Below are positions 52,300-64,000 of a stretch of 64,000 nt of DNA, in pieces. Both the position numbers and the translations under genes were made by a program. The DNA is from Gracilaria domingensis (lineage: Eukaryota > Rhodophyta > Florideophyceae > Gracilariales > Gracilariaceae). Within the stretch, counting starts at the first letter, position 1. The number at the start of each line of letters is the position of its first letter. The notes beneath the pieces were generated by a model. That model saw nothing but the letters and a program-made list of their open reading frames with translations, was not told the DNA's origin and made no database searches. Where the stretch lies: the NCBI GenBank assembly GCA_022539475.1, contig VCMS01000102.1, forward strand, positions 62,001-126,000. The letters run 5' to 3'.

Positions 52300-54798
52300 C
52301 TAGTTGTATCGTCTACCCTCGACGAAATCTAGAGCCTCAGGTAGAACTGGGTTCTTCACTCGTACTGGCATTTCATGAATTTCTGCTGTGCGAATAGGTG
52401 TATCGTCTTCATTGTGGAGAAGAAGCACGTGTGTGTTTTTCCGAACTCTTGAAAGTGCCACATATACTTGTCCTGGAGCAAAGAAATTTGCACGAAAATC
52501 GATTACCATCTTCCGTAATGTTTGGCCTTGACTCTTGTGAACAGTGGCAGCAAGTGCTAGACGGATAGGAAACTGACGCCTTCTCACTTTGATTCCAATG
52601 TACTCAAATTTGAAATCAATTCGATGTAGCACGTGGTTCTGATTCAATTGACCATCAGAATTCATTTCGGCAATTCTGCCACATCGACGAGAGACACCAG
52701 TGACAACGAACATCTTTCCATTCGCGAGATGTGGAGGCAGAACATTTCGTATAACCATAACTGGAACTCCAACCTTGAGGAAGAGATTGTGAGGAGGCAC
52801 TGCAGTAGGCGCGTAGTTGTATGTTACCTCCGGGCCCAGGACTGTTTGGATGCGATCTCCATCGGGAGACCTCATTGGTTCCACCGTTGTCGCTGATGGA
52901 AGATGATACTTTCTTCCAGGAAATATTCTCAATGCAGCTTGGTTATGTTCATCAACTAATTGATTGGTAGGTGCAACGATCAGACGATCTAGACGAACTT
53001 CTTTCATATCTTGGGACTCAACCCAATTCCAAAGTCCTCTGTAGGCTCGTTGAATCTTTGAGGTAGACATGAGTGGTAGTGATACCATGGGTGACGACCG
53101 TCCCTTTCCGATATCAAGTAGAAGTCGTGCAAAACGACGATCATCCTGCTGACGAACTTGTTCCGTGAGACGAATTACCTCCGTATTTCTATCCCACAGC
53201 TCGCAATCGTACCACGGGAGTTCACGAAGAATATTGACAGGTATCCGCCTTGCATTCCCATCTTCATCTGTAATCGTTCTTGTCCTCGGAATGACTGGTA
53301 GTAACTGCATGTAGTCGCCAGCCAACACCATATTGAGCCCTCCAAAATCTTTCCTTGACCGTATTAGATCCTTCAAAATGTCATCAACGACTTCCAGGAG
53401 AAGCTTAGGGCACCTGAAGGCCTCGTCAATGACCAGTAATACAATCTTGCGAAGAAGCTCTGCTCTTTGAGTTCGAGGTCCATACTTTGAAAGAGTTCTT
53501 CTCTCTCTACTTTGAGAATCCTTGCCATCGTCAACTCCAATTCCCAGTAGACTGTGCAAGGTTGTTCCCCCCGAGTAAAGAGCAGCTGCGATACCAGTTG
53601 TAGCTGTCATCTCCACCAGTAATCCTTGAGACTCCACAATATCCCTCAATAGCGATAGGAGATAGGTTTTTCCTGTCCCGGCATGTTCTTGTAGAAAAAA
53701 GACTTTCCCTGCTGTATCTGTTCGTTCTTTCTCGGATTGCCTCTTCTTCTCCATTACAGCTCTCATTATTTTGTCAAAGACACGCTTCTGTCCATCTTTT
53801 AAGTTTGAATATCTTTCCCTGAGTACATTTTGTGATCGAGATGGATGGGACTGTCGCTCTTGAATAGTCTCCATAGTTCTGTCTACCTCACTTTGCCTGA
53901 TTCCTAATTGCTGAACTATCTCGCGAAAATATGGATGGTCTCGGATAGGTCGTCCTCCATGGCGATCTGATATCTGTATGATTTTTCTCATCAACTCTTT
54001 TCTTCTCATTGAACTGCTTCTCTCCCGTATATCTGACATGAGCGGTACTATATGTCTCTCAATCAAATCCTGAGGATTTACACCCTGTTGGTAACATGTA
54101 ACAACCATCCTGCGCAGTTCGGACGGCGTGGAGTAGTTTCTCACTGCTTCGTTGAAAGCCGTTTCGTATTCATTCTCGTGAACTAGAATCCTCCTTGCAA
54201 TAGCCGCATCTCTGTATGACGTATGCGTTTCACCCTGAAACTTCTTTGCATCTTCAAAAGAACTAAAAGCGGCGTTCATAAGCAGAATTCTGAGAGCAAA
54301 GAGTTCTGGATTCCCTGGTGATACAAATCTAATCCTTGCCACAGACGCACTTTCTTCATCTCTGTCGACTATGAGTTTCGGGGGCCTTCCAGAATCAAGA
54401 GAGGCATCTCTCTCTGGGATAGAGCGAGGCAGCTTGTCATAAAGACGAACAGACTCGTAATATGATAGGCAATCCAGATTAGAATACTCAGAAGGTCGCT
54501 TGAAATATCTCTCCAACATTGAAGACTTCAAACTTCTTGGTAGACGAGTGTTCCGAACTAATACTTGCCTCTCTCCTGGCAGATGAACGTCAAGAGCTTG
54601 AATGGAGGGATCAATTCGAACGTGTCTGAACTCGAACAGATTCCAGGCAGCTTCAACCGCTCCAACCACACGTGATCTCATATAGGCCCTTATCTCGTTC
54701 TCAAGTTCTCTTTCTGAGCCTCTTTGATCAGTACTTCGAGACTCTCTTGATGTAATGAATACGTCATGTTCTATTCCAGGTTTAAAAGCATATTTCAT
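52300..54798 (-). CDS. Helitron Pif1-type helicase part
   Basis: 832 residues in one unbroken frame. The Walker A is EHAGTGKTYLL and the Walker B region is LLVIDEAFRCPK. NMVLAGDYMQLLPVIP, LTEQVRQ and VHKSQGQTL...VYVALSRV are the later Pif1 helicase motifs. The first about 250 residues are the C-terminal linker of Rep. It has no start of its own; the ATG at 54798 is internal to the RepHel protein. A full, unbroken helicase suggests a young insertion. Confidence 0.9.
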   Translation of the reverse strand: MKYAFKPGIEHDVFITSRESRSTDQRGSERELENEIRAYMRSRVVGAVEAAWNLFEFRHVRIDPSIQALDVHLPGERQVLVRNTRLPRSLKSSMLERYFKRPSEYSNLDCLSYYESVRLYDKLPRSIPERDASLDSGRPPKLIVDRDEESASVARIRFVSPGNPELFALRILLMNAAFSSFEDAKKFQGETHTSYRDAAIARRILVHENEYETAFNEAVRNYSTPSELRRMVVTCYQQGVNPQDLIERHIVPLMSDIRERSSSMRRKELMRKIIQISDRHGGRPIRDHPYFREIVQQLGIRQSEVDRTMETIQERQSHPSRSQNVLRERYSNLKDGQKRVFDKIMRAVMEKKRQSEKERTDTAGKVFFLQEHAGTGKTYLLSLLRDIVESQGLLVEMTATTGIAAALYSGGTTLHSLLGIGVDDGKDSQSRERRTLSKYGPRTQRAELLRKIVLLVIDEAFRCPKLLLEVVDDILKDLIRSRKDFGGLNMVLAGDYMQLLPVIPRTRTITDEDGNARRIPVNILRELPWYDCELWDRNTEVIRLTEQVRQQDDRRFARLLLDIGKGRSSPMVSLPLMSTSKIQRAYRGLWNWVESQDMKEVRLDRLIVAPTNQLVDEHNQAALRIFPGRKYHLPSATTVEPMRSPDGDRIQTVLGPEVTYNYAPTAVPPHNLFLKVGVPVMVIRNVLPPHLANGKMFVVTGVSRRCGRIAEMNSDGQLNQNHVLHRIDFKFEYIGIKVRRRQFPIRLALAATVHKSQGQTLRKMVIDFRANFFAPGQVYVALSRVRKNTHVLLLHNEDDTPIRTAEIHEMPVRVKNPVLPEALDFVEGRRYN

Positions 54799-57194
54799 CA
54801 GATAGGCTACTGCTGTTCCACCTTGTGTACGCTCGACGTTTATATGGGCCTTGTACTAAGGAAGTCCTTGTCAGATCTGGATTGTACGGAACAACTTTCA
54901 AATCTTCTTCTGTTCGTCTTCTGTAAGTGACTCTGTTTGTCAAATCGTCAATGGTTGTCTCTGGGACCACATCCATATGGTCATACCCGAATCGACACTG
55001 ACCGTTCCGAGTGCGTCCCCGACAATATGGTGAATGGCAGTGGATATTGAACCGCTTCACCAATGCTCGGAGCTCTTGATCTTCTTGAGATTGTCCTCGT
55101 GGAAGCTCTGCCTTTATAAGGCTGTCAATAATTTCAGGATTGTCCATGGTTCCACCCTCTAACCATAGAAGGATGTGCTGATGGGGTGTGTTCCTTTCTT
55201 GAAGCTCACGTTTTGCAGCAATTCCGATACATTTCAGGCCGAAAATAGCTTCCGAATTTTTCTGAAGATCAGTCATAATTGCGTTGGCATACTGATTGTA
55301 GACTCTGGCAACCAGATCAGGTCTGTCGAAGGGTCGTGGGCGGTTTCCTTGTGGAGAGAAAGCGCCAGTGTCATCATTGTCAATTCCCAATCTCTTCATT
55401 TCCTTTCTCCACACGTTCATTGTAACCGTGATGAAAAGTGTCGGTGAGCCCATCCTGGCAACCATTGCTTGAACATCCAAACGCTTCTGTTTCTAGTAGG
55501 CAGGTGAGTTCTTGTGGTTTCCAGGGAGATACAACTTCCCGGGGGACCAAGCTCATATGTTCCACTGTGCGTTCCCCGCTGAAGTTCCCGTTCCTCTACC
55601 ATTCTCATTTGCTCAGACTCAAGGTAGCGGAGCCGTAAGTCTTCGATATTAATGTAGGTTCGTAGCAGCCACTGTTGAAGCAGAGTCCCCGAGTTTAGTA
55701 ATATATTGTCTGTGTACAACCTCCGTTTCGTATGTTCCGCCCAAGTCAGTCTGTTGACATCAGGAATATTAGATGATGATCTAGATCCTCTTGATCTTCC
55801 CGTTCCCTCGCCTCTGGCATCAAAGTATGCTACCATATCGTAAGGTAAGTGAAGATCTCCATAAGGGTATAGTAATGGGAATGCTCCCATCTCAGCAGCC
55901 TTACAGTCTGATTTCAGACGGCGATATTTGAAAGTCCTTCTCCGCAGGTTTCCAGTGGACATGTAATCAGTTTCACGACCGTTGACCAGCTGCGCTACTG
56001 GAGCCTCAGAACGAAACAATCTCGTGGGGTCCACTATAAATGCTCTCATTGCCAGGGGACGACATCTAGAGTCCTCAGGTAGAGGTCCGCTTCCAGTATC
56101 GACTTCGATTCGACCTTCTCTTTCTCCTTCATAGTTTCTAACGACAATACCTTGTTCAGCTGCGTCTGCAGAAATGTCTACCCTAGCCGGAGCCGTATGT
56201 CTGGCTATATTCACTTGTCTGCTTTCTTATGACAGGAAGAGGTTCCTATAGCGATCTTGAGCTATATCCGGTCTTGGCTGCAGAACTCCGTATAACCTTG
56301 GCACCAAGTACCTAATATTCGGGTGGGCAACTATGTGCCTCAAAAATGTACTGGAGTAACCTCTGGCGTTTAAACTAGGTGGACCTTCTGACCAGAGGTA
56401 TGTGTGACGAGCTTCTCGGCTCGGAATTGACAATGACACGTTTCCTTGAACGCGAAGAAAAGAAGGCCTGCCACCTCCTACATATTTCATGTCCATGAAT
56501 CTCACGACATTCGCAAACATTTTGTTCATGTGTGTTGACAGCGACTGAAAGGACCTCAAACTGTAGAGCCTCTCAACTCTAGTACTTTTATGAGATCGTT
56601 TAAACGTAATACCGAGGCTACTGCGAGAGCCTTTTGCACCACAGCATGTAGCATCCAACTCAGTGCCTAAAATAACTGCTCCGCAGAATTTGCACATCGT
56701 ATACGAAGAACCCATCCAAAGTCCTTCAGTGGGCATCCTGAAGATCGGTGTCCAGAGTTTCCACACTTTCCACAGCATGAAGGAAGCGAGTTCGGAATAA
56801 GTTGATGTTCAGGGTTCCTTGAGGAGCTTGCTCTACCAAGACGTATGCTTTCAGCATTTGCATCCCAAACGTAATGGGTATGAGAATGAATATCTCTTCT
56901 CGGTTTAGCAGCATTCCGCATGACAGTTTGGTCCGTATCTGAAGGAATACCAGTTGACGAAGAAGACATATAAAGCTCCTCGGGATTGTGCGGTTCTAGC
57001 GGAACATCAACTCCTTCGACCATTCGTTCAGTATCAGGCTCACGAATCTCATTAACAACAGATGTGCGAGATCTTGTGCTAGGTCCTGCAGTACGCAACT
57101 GTCTCCTTGACGACCTTGCTTCTGATCGTGGACGACCGGCATTTGATCTAGGGCCTCCACGCCGAGATCGTGGTGTTTCCGGAGCCTCAGACAT
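54782..57194 (-). pseudogene. Helitron N-terminal and Rep (HUH) part
   Basis: The ATG at 57194 starts an Arg/Ser-rich leader and a zinc knuckle. A Helitron-like N region follows (PLLYPYGDLHLPYDM, RLTWAEHTKRRLYTDN). Then comes the Rep domain, with FITVTMNVW and the HUH-type motif PHQHILLWLEGG, and a Cys/His cluster (HCHSPYCRGRTRNGQCRFGY). After the frameshift near 54850 the frame continues AHINVERTQGGTAVAYLMKY, the typical bridge to the helicase. HUH proteins nick one DNA strand to start rolling-circle transfer. Confidence 0.85.
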
Positions 57195-57815
57195 TGTAAG
57201 AAAGGATTGCCCTCACAACGCTGCCGTAGGCAAGGCATTCGGAACGGAAACTTGAGGGGTTGAACAGAGCTCAAACCGTCTGTCTGAAATGAGGGGGAAA
57301 AGTTTCCCTTAAGTACTACAAAAACTGGAAGAATTGTAGTTAAAAAACAAACGTACCTTCCAGACGCTTTTAATACGTACTTTACTTACTTTGAAATGTA
57401 TACCTAAGTTTTCAAATTAATAGGTACGTTGCCGGTCATCTGTTACATAATTGGTGATGACTTGTCTCTCGTTCAAGATTGTAATACGTCATCACCTCTC
57501 AAATCTAGACATATCTTGTGTTTAGTATTTTATTCTCATGTGACAATTTTGTTGCATGCCATGATTATTTTCCATCACGTGAGATTTTGTGAGACGTTCA
57601 TCTGCGGTTAAATTTCCTATTACATACCTGTAATGTCGTGCTACAATTATATATACGTTTTTCAATTTATTGCAGTACATTGTCTGGTACAATGTAGTTT
57701 CTACTCCCCTTTATTGTAAAACGTTCTACTTAAGTTCAGCTAAGGCGTGACTCATCTCCGATACCGTTCTACTCAATCGCAAACATTGAACCAACTACTC
57801 TAACCTATCGCAACA
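57195..57815. other. Region between Helitron and the 57816 gene
   Basis: AT-rich. The Helitron 5' TC end is expected here but not located. A TATATATA-like run near 57645-57655 may be the TATA box of the next gene. Confidence 0.35.
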
Positions 57816-58202
57816 ATGTCACACACTACGAAAGAATATGATATGCTTATCGAGGCACGTCGCGCAACCGCTTTTGCACGTCGTGATAAATGCGCCGCAC
57901 GCCTGTCCGATATAATGCAGAAACTTTCCGTCGTGCAAGCAGCTCTGAAACATGTTTCGAATTTAAATTTGGCCTCTCCTGTGTTTGGCGTTATTATTTC
58001 CCGTGCTGCAAACTATCTGGATACGATTTATTTTGATTTTTTGGATTATGGCGTCATTGCATCTGGTACTTACACCGGTGCTAAGCGGCCATCTGTCTTA
58101 CCTCCCGCCAAAGCGCCCCATGTTGACACGTTTCCCATGTGGGGCCCTTGCATTGACATGGAGGCCAAAGAATCGGACACGTGTTCGACGATTGATACGT
58201 AA
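57816..58202 (+). CDS. Unknown small gene (128 residues)
   Basis: The ATG at 57816 is in good context (CAACAATGTC); the frame ends with TAA at 58200-58202. The N-terminal half is helical and basic (EARRATAFARRDKCAARLSDIMQKL, shown in part as a motif region), the middle is hydrophobic, and the end is acidic with three Cys. No family recognised and no signal peptide. It sits between the Helitron and the Copia element, so it may be a host gene or Helitron cargo. Confidence 0.5.
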   Translation: MSHTTKEYDMLIEARRATAFARRDKCAARLSDIMQKLSVVQAALKHVSNLNLASPVFGVIISRAANYLDTIYFDFLDYGVIASGTYTGAKRPSVLPPAKAPHVDTFPMWGPCIDMEAKESDTCSTIDT

Positions 58203-58553
58203 TCAAACCCGTTTCGCGCGAACGCTTGCAACCGCGGAAACGTTTGATTTTCATTGGCTGATTTTTAGCGCGAAATAAAATGCTATAGTTTACTTTATTT
58301 TGAAGGGGTTCTCTACCTCATACCCATCGCAATCCTTAGTGCTGGTAGATTGACGTCATCATTTGAAATTTTTTGTCAGCTGCCAAAAGTTTGGTATCAA
58401 ACAAGACAAAGTTGTACATAATTGGTGCCGTATGCACCTGTCTACGGTTGCCATAGACTTGGAATCTTCCATGATCTTATTACTGTAATCTATGCTTTCA
58501 TTATTTATCATTATAGTTTGAAAAGATGATTGGTACGTTATGTTACGCAACAT
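58203..58553. other. 3' flank, nothing seen
   Basis: Mixed AT-rich sequence up to the Copia LTR start. Confidence 0.35.
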
Positions 58554-58823
58554 GTAGCACCCACCAGAGGAGGGACCAGGTCCTTGTCTGCCATGTCCCA
58601 ACGGCTCATTCCCTGTCTCCGGCGCAGTCAAATGTATACTTTTTCAAAGAACTGATACATATGTGTAAATCTGTATATCTCACCTTAGACAGTCAATTGG
58701 TAGAAGTCCTTATCATGTATTGAATTTGCCTACCTACTGAATGTATATTAGGTGGTAGCCACTTTCTGACCTAAGTGATCTGATGGACCGCTGTAAGAAT
58801 GGTCCTTGGGTGGAACCGATTTC

Positions 58824-59789
58824 TGTGGTGCAAAACCCGGCGACGGGAAACACACACAGGACGGTCGAGATCCTGCTCCCAAAGGGGATGGAAGCTCGGC
58901 TGTAGAGCTCCTGTAGCCACCGAATACCTGGGTGTGAAGCACGTAGTGGGCTGTGGGAGAACCTACACGTTGAGATGGAGAAGCCGAAACGGTGGGAAAA
59001 ACTCTGAAGAAATAAGTAGAAAGCAGAGGAATACTCCAAAGAGTGGGCTGTAGACTCCAAGAGGAGTCGTAGCCCAAGAGGGAAAAAGGAGAAAGGTGAT
59101 CCCAAGGAAAGGAGTCGAGGGTCGTTCGCAAGCTGGCAACAGGCCCGAAAGACGGGGAAAACAAAAGAAAAACAACAAAAGAACCCAATACTGGGACGGA
59201 AATCTGTCCTGCAATCAGGAGTAGTAAACACACTAAAAGGTCAACCCACACTGAGTATGCAGAGATCCTTAAGCGTCTTAAGGGGAATGTGCACACTTAA
59301 ACCTCTTGAGGTGACTATCCGGGCGGAGTAATACACCGGCAAGGGCAGTAGTGCCTAGAGCCCACAATCAAGATGAGTCTCAAGTGTTCCCACTTTTGAG
59401 TGGCAGTTCTCGAAGCGAGGCTTGGTTGACTTTTATTGTGGGAGGTGGGGCGGCGGTCGCACCGGCCTAAGTAGTCACTAGGATAAATTATCGTAATTAA
59501 TTAAAGGGGCGCACACCCGATACGGGTTTCACACGTGCACGGACCCACTGTCAGGGTGTGACACAATTAACTAATTAAAACTACTAATTTCCACTCACTG
59601 GAGTCCACTGATTAACACTCACACGTGTCGGTACCCCCTACTCGGGTACACGGCAACACTCCATCCACCGACCAACGGTGCTACCCCAGGAGGAGTTGCA
59701 TCTCATAACACCTGCGGCCACGTGCACTGGCGCATCACTCTATATGAAGAGTATTATTCCAAGTACACCCCCAATCGGTTTGCTCTACA
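58824..59789. mobile_element. Solo LTR A (966 bp), inside the Copia 5' LTR
   Basis: Begins TGTGGTGCAAAACCC and ends GGTTTGCTCTACA. A perfect 5-bp duplication ATTTC lies at 58819-58823 and 59790-59794. No coding inside. Same family as 60406-61299 by its ends and by a shared AAACAAAAGAAAAA...ACTGGG block. A solo LTR is what remains after recombination between the two LTRs of an element. Confidence 0.88.
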
Positions 59790-60405
59790 ATTTCGCCGGG
59801 TTTCCGGTTCTTATAAAGTACTTCTGAGCGTGCAGAAACTTGAGAGAAATAAAGAAGCAACCATCTTGCTACAGTGGTAGCATCGCTACCAGACCGAAAC
59901 TGCTACGATTACCTCGCCAGTATGGCGGACGAAGATGTGTTCAGTAAACGACTTCCACGATTCTTGGCAAGACGTGAAGAAGACTTTGTGCTCTGGCAGA
60001 TGCGCTTCGAAGCCTTACTCTAATCTAAGGAATTGTTGGAAATGGTTCTAGAAGATCCGATGAAAGAGAGCAATCTTTCTGATTTAAGCCCCGGTATCCG
60101 CCTTAAGATCTCAAAAGCACGTATGTTTCTCGTTCAATGCTTAGGAGACAAGCCACTTCGGACAATTGCAGCTGATCGAACGAATCCTTACATTATGTAT
60201 TTCAAACTGAAGGAGCGCTATGCTACTCGAAGTACTGCCACGAGAGTGCAATTACAAACAGAGTTGCACCAAAAGCGCTTTGTTTCTGGCACTAACATGT
60301 CGGAGTACATTGACGGCATCGAGTCCTTGTTCACGAGACTCGGTGCAATGGAGTGTCCTGTTTCGGAGAGTATGCAGGTTTCCATTCTACTAGCAAGCTT
60401 TGGCA

Positions 60406-61299
60406 TGTGGAGCAATCCCAGAAAGGGAAAAGCCACAGAGGCAGTTCGAATCCCCGCTCTCAAGAGAAGTTCGCACAGCGACAGCGCACCCCGTATCCTC
60501 CGGTGTGGGTGTAAATCCACGAGGACTTCAGGCTATACCACAGGGTTGAGAAAGAACGCCCGAACGGGAAAAAGGCCAGAAAAGGCGGACACAGTAGTGT
60601 AGATCGTAGTTGACCAATGACGGTATTGGTAGCCAAATGTAGACATCCAAAGGTGAAACAACCAAATATAAATCGGCGGTAGTGAACCAAACCAATGGTG
60701 AAAACAAAAGAAAAAACAGAAACAAACCCAAGTACTGGGGCGGAGAGAAAGTACCGGTCGGTAAACAAATATGTGTGCACTCCACGAGTCACAAGAAAAA
60801 CAAAAGAAAAACAAGACCAATGATGGTATGCACTGCGTGCACTCTCCTGGTTAGAGCCGGGGGATAACTAGAACGTGCTGCGGTAACTCGCTCCGCGAGG
60901 AGTTGGAGTCGTCGAGCAGGCGAAATAGTTAGAGCCGCACACCGGGTTACCTTTTATAGGTTGGTGATGGCGGTGAGCCATCACCCAAGTAGTAGAATTA
61001 GCGGCACTGTAGAGGGTTATCAAAAATATCTGAATAATAGATTAATATAAGCACCTCGTGTGCACCTCCTGTCCCGGGCAGTCCTGGCAGTGTCGGACCA
61101 AAACCCACGGGGTATTTCTAGAAATTATGAAAAGATTCACTCCATCCAAACAACCAAATAGTGGTACACATGTACACATTTTGGGTCCGGATCCACGTCA
61201 TCGTGCTACTCATAACCCCGAGTTCCCCATCGATGGGCGTCTCCATAAGTTATGATTGCCACTACCGAAACGGTATCCCTGAGGAGGGTTTGCTCTACA
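60406..61299. mobile_element. Solo LTR B (894 bp), inside Copia gag
   Basis: Begins TGTGGAGCAATCCC and ends GGTTTGCTCTACA. A perfect 5-bp duplication TGGCA lies at 60401-60405 and 61300-61304. It interrupts the Copia Gag region, so it is younger than the Copia insertion. Confidence 0.88.
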
Positions 61300-64000
61300 T
61301 GGCACACAAGAGAGCTCGCCATATGCGGCGGTTATTAGCGCATTGAAGACTCTGAAGGATGCAGAATTGACTTGGGATACTGCAACTGCCAGGCTGCTGC
61401 AAGAGTAATGAACTATGACAATGAGCACTACTGTGAATGGAAAGGACTCTGGGGAAAGAACGCGGGAGGTAGCGTTGACAACAAAGTCTGAACCCAAATA
61501 TTTTTATTGTGGAAAACCTGGTCACTACCGACGTGATTGACGCAAGTGGAAAGCAAGGAAAAACTCTACCAATGGGCCACGTCGACCACAGTATGCGTTA
61601 ACAACTAGAAAGTATGGTCATTCAATGCGATTTGTTCTGGATTCCGGGGCCACAAGTCACATGGTGAAGGAGAAGGGCTCAGCAACATGGTCTTGCATAG
61701 CAGTGCCTAGACCCATTACCCTTGGTGATGGAAGGCAAATATCTGCTACCCACATAAGGAACATGAAGCTCAACACCTTTTATCCGACGCCCTCAGAAAT
61801 ATCCATGCCGTTGAAAAATACCTTACTTGTGCCAGATTTGGACTGCAACCTCATCTCCTGTAGAGCTCTGGCAGCTAGTGGAGTAAGGACCTCGATCAAT
61901 GAAGACAACTGCACCGTCGAAGGACAGAGGTTTACGCTAAATCTCAGCATAACAGAGGGTGGTCTCTATGAAATTTATGGCACTCTACAAACCCCTACCA
62001 CTGTTTACTTTGTAGGAGTAGCATAAGAGACAACTGAAAGGGGACTGCGATTATGGCATCAGCGGTACGGCCATATGGACAGACAGAAACTTCAGCACAT
62101 GCAGGCGAAAGGATCTGTGCATGGCTTGGATTTCACAGCTACCCCAGATCAAGGTGCCAGTTGCATACCATGTGTAGAGGGCAAAATGACCAAGCTTCCA
62201 TTCAAGGCAAGGACAAGTGATGCCTTTGAGCCTGGGGAGATAATATACTCTGACATATGCAGACCTTTGAGGACCAAGATCATTGGTGGAAAAAGGTTTT
62301 TTATCACGTTTATCGACGGCAAATCAGACTATCGTATGGCATATCCTTTGACGTTCGAAAGAGAAGCCAAAGATGCGTTCAGGGCATTTCATAAGTGGTT
62401 TGAGAGGAAGTACAGCTGTGTACTACAATCTTTATATAGCGACAACGGCCCAGAGTACGTTCGAATGTCCATGTGCTTGAGAGAGAATGGCATCGAGTGG
62501 GAGAGTTCTGACCCATATGCCCCTCAACAAAATGGGGTTGCCGAAAGACTGAACAGGACGCTGATGGATATGGTGCGGAGTATGCTACGTCATGCTGGTC
62601 TTCCAAGCAAATTTTCGGCATAGGCCCTTGTAACAGCTGTGGATCTCCGTAACCTCTCATCGTCTGAAAGGAATGAAGGTATGACCCCCATCGAGGTACT
62701 GACTGGAAGAAAACTCTTCGTGGGCAACTTAAGAACTTTCGGATGTGAAGTATGGCTTCATCCACCGAAGCGCGCGAAGCTGGACCCGAAAGGGAAGAGA
62801 GGTATACTCCTACGGTGCTTACCTTACAGAAATTACCGGGTCTATCAAGTGGATGATCAGACTGTCGTCAAAGCTCGTCATGTCAAGATAAACGAAATCA
62901 GGTTCCCTGGGAGGGATATATTCCGTATCTCGGACACAAGCCCTGGCATACTTGCGGATGATTTTGGCCTGTTAGATCAAGACCAAATGATGGAGGCTCC
63001 TGCTTCTGAAGATATGGATAGTGGCGCAGAAGACGAACGTGTGACCGTAGAAGATGTTCCTGCACCCGCGCCTACCGAACCACCCAGGAGTGGAGGCAAC
63101 GAAAATGCCAGTGCGTCTACAACTCTGGAGATTAAGAGAGAGCCAATGACGGAGGCAGAACTTGAACGGCTCACCCATTACCCTGTGAGGAGATACCCAG
63201 GTCGCAACAGGCAGCTTCCATCGAGGTTTGAAGCTTCCATGTTGGCCAGCACTATCTCAAGCGGAGATAATATCCCCAAGGATATTTACGAAGCTATAAC
63301 TTCGAAAGATAGTGAGTACTGGAAGACAGCTATTGACACGGAACTAAACTCTCTCAGGAGTTGGAATTTGGCAAAAAGCAATAATTCCCTATGGTAAGCG
63401 CCCAATCGACTCCAAGTTTGTATTTGTCAAGAAGAAGCTCGCAGACGGAACCTTGGATAGATACAAGGCTCGACTGGTTACGAAAGGTTGTCAATAGGGC
63501 AACATGGAAGGAATATTTGCCCCTGTTGCCGACCAAGTAAGTGTAAGGATTGTCAATTCTATTGTAGCTACACTTGGCTATGTCATTCATCAAATGGACG
63601 TTAAGTCCGCATTCCTCAACGGGCAGCTAGACATCTCGGACCCAAATATATCTATTGCCACCTCCTGGATTAGATCTCGGACTAAGACAAGGAGAGGCTT
63701 TGCTCTTGCGAAGAGCACTGTACGGTTTGAAGAATGCGAACAATGTGTGGGCCAGGAAATGGAAGCAATCTCTGATTGAACTTGGGTATATCGTGATTGA
63801 ATCCGACGAATGCGTCTTTGTGAAAGAACTGGATGGAAGGAATGTAATTGTTCTTGTCTACGTTGATGATGCGTTAGTCATCTCTTGGAGTCTTCCTGCA
63901 GTACTGTCTGCCAAGAAAGAACTCATGAATGTGTTTGAAATGAAAGACCTTGGTGAGGCAACTTCCTTTCTTGGTGTTGAGTTTATTAAGCGAGAACAGT

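Larger units (their letters stand above)
52300..57194 (-). mobile_element. Helitron (rolling-circle transposon), RepHel coding region
   Basis: One long minus-strand coding region with all parts of a Helitron Rep-helicase: an N-terminal basic region with a CCHC zinc knuckle (CGKCGNSGHRSSGC), a Helitron-like N domain, a HUH replication initiator, and a Pif1 helicase. It covers 4.9 kb. Three frameshifts (near 56700-56780, 55420-55480 and 54850) and one stop (56227-56229) interrupt it. The TC and CTRR ends were not found. Confidence 0.85.
58554..64000 (+). mobile_element. Ty1/Copia retroelement, runs off right edge (broken)
   Basis: Fossil element on the plus strand. The 5' LTR is 58554-59873, including a nested solo LTR; its own length would be about 349 bp. 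It starts TGTAGCA and ends TGCTACA, with a TATAAAG at 59812-59818. A primer-site-like TGGTAGCATCGC follows. Parts in order: Gag from 59922 (zinc knuckle near 61500), protease (about 61630), integrase (about 62040-62700) and reverse transcriptase (from about 63400; VYVDDALV near 63860). This order, integrase before reverse transcriptase, defines Copia. It is broken, with about six to eight breaks plus two insertions. Confidence 0.88.

Noticed and set aside
58734-59296. Overlapping minus-strand frames of 165 and 182 codons
   Set aside because: They lie within the solo LTR and Copia LTR and are Phe/Ser/Cys-rich chance frames.

Overview
The window looks like nuclear DNA of a compact but transposon-loaded eukaryote. 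Evidence includes a mitotic cyclin, C2H2 zinc fingers, signal-peptide genes, one small gene with GT-AG introns, TATA boxes 100-150 bp before start codons, and DNA transposons, LTR elements and a Helitron with exact target-site duplications. Most host genes are intronless, some have GC-rich third codon positions, and one has a plastid-type N-terminus. A florideophyte red alga (Chondrus or Gracilaria type) fits best, but this is inference.

Layout. 1-8206 is a GC-rich host block: a basic repeat protein running off the left edge, a zinc-finger gene, a disordered nuclear-type protein and a decayed gene. A 184-bp hAT-type MITE and an AT-rich 795-bp element with many TTGCAATA motifs lie in it, the second one splitting the decayed gene. 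9243-11100 is AT-rich and empty. 11100-19640 is a broken Ty3/Gypsy element with a chromodomain, followed by an antisense frame of about 460 codons (20081-21466). 21730-25824 is a broken tyrosine-recombinase (DIRS-like) retroelement on the minus strand. 26624-30075 is a Tc1/mariner element with a complete pogo-type element nested in it, both with TA duplications.

31069-47000 is the gene-rich part: a secreted cysteine-rich repeat protein, a secreted vWA protein, a membrane-anchored FkbM methyltransferase, a five-repeat plastid-type protein, a cyclin, a spliced small secreted Cys-rich protein and a germin-like cupin. Three or four of these products enter the secretory pathway, so they may act at the cell wall or surface. 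Between them are several perfect or near-perfect hairpins.

48590-49615 is a candidate inverted-repeat element and 49880-50772 an array of about eleven 80-bp repeats. 51276-58202 holds a Helitron with a nearly complete RepHel coding region (several frame breaks), flanked by two small unknown genes. 58554 to the right edge is a broken Ty1/Copia element. It carries two solo LTRs of one other family, one in its 5' LTR and one in gag, each with a 5-bp duplication.

No tRNA, rRNA or CRISPR array was recognised.
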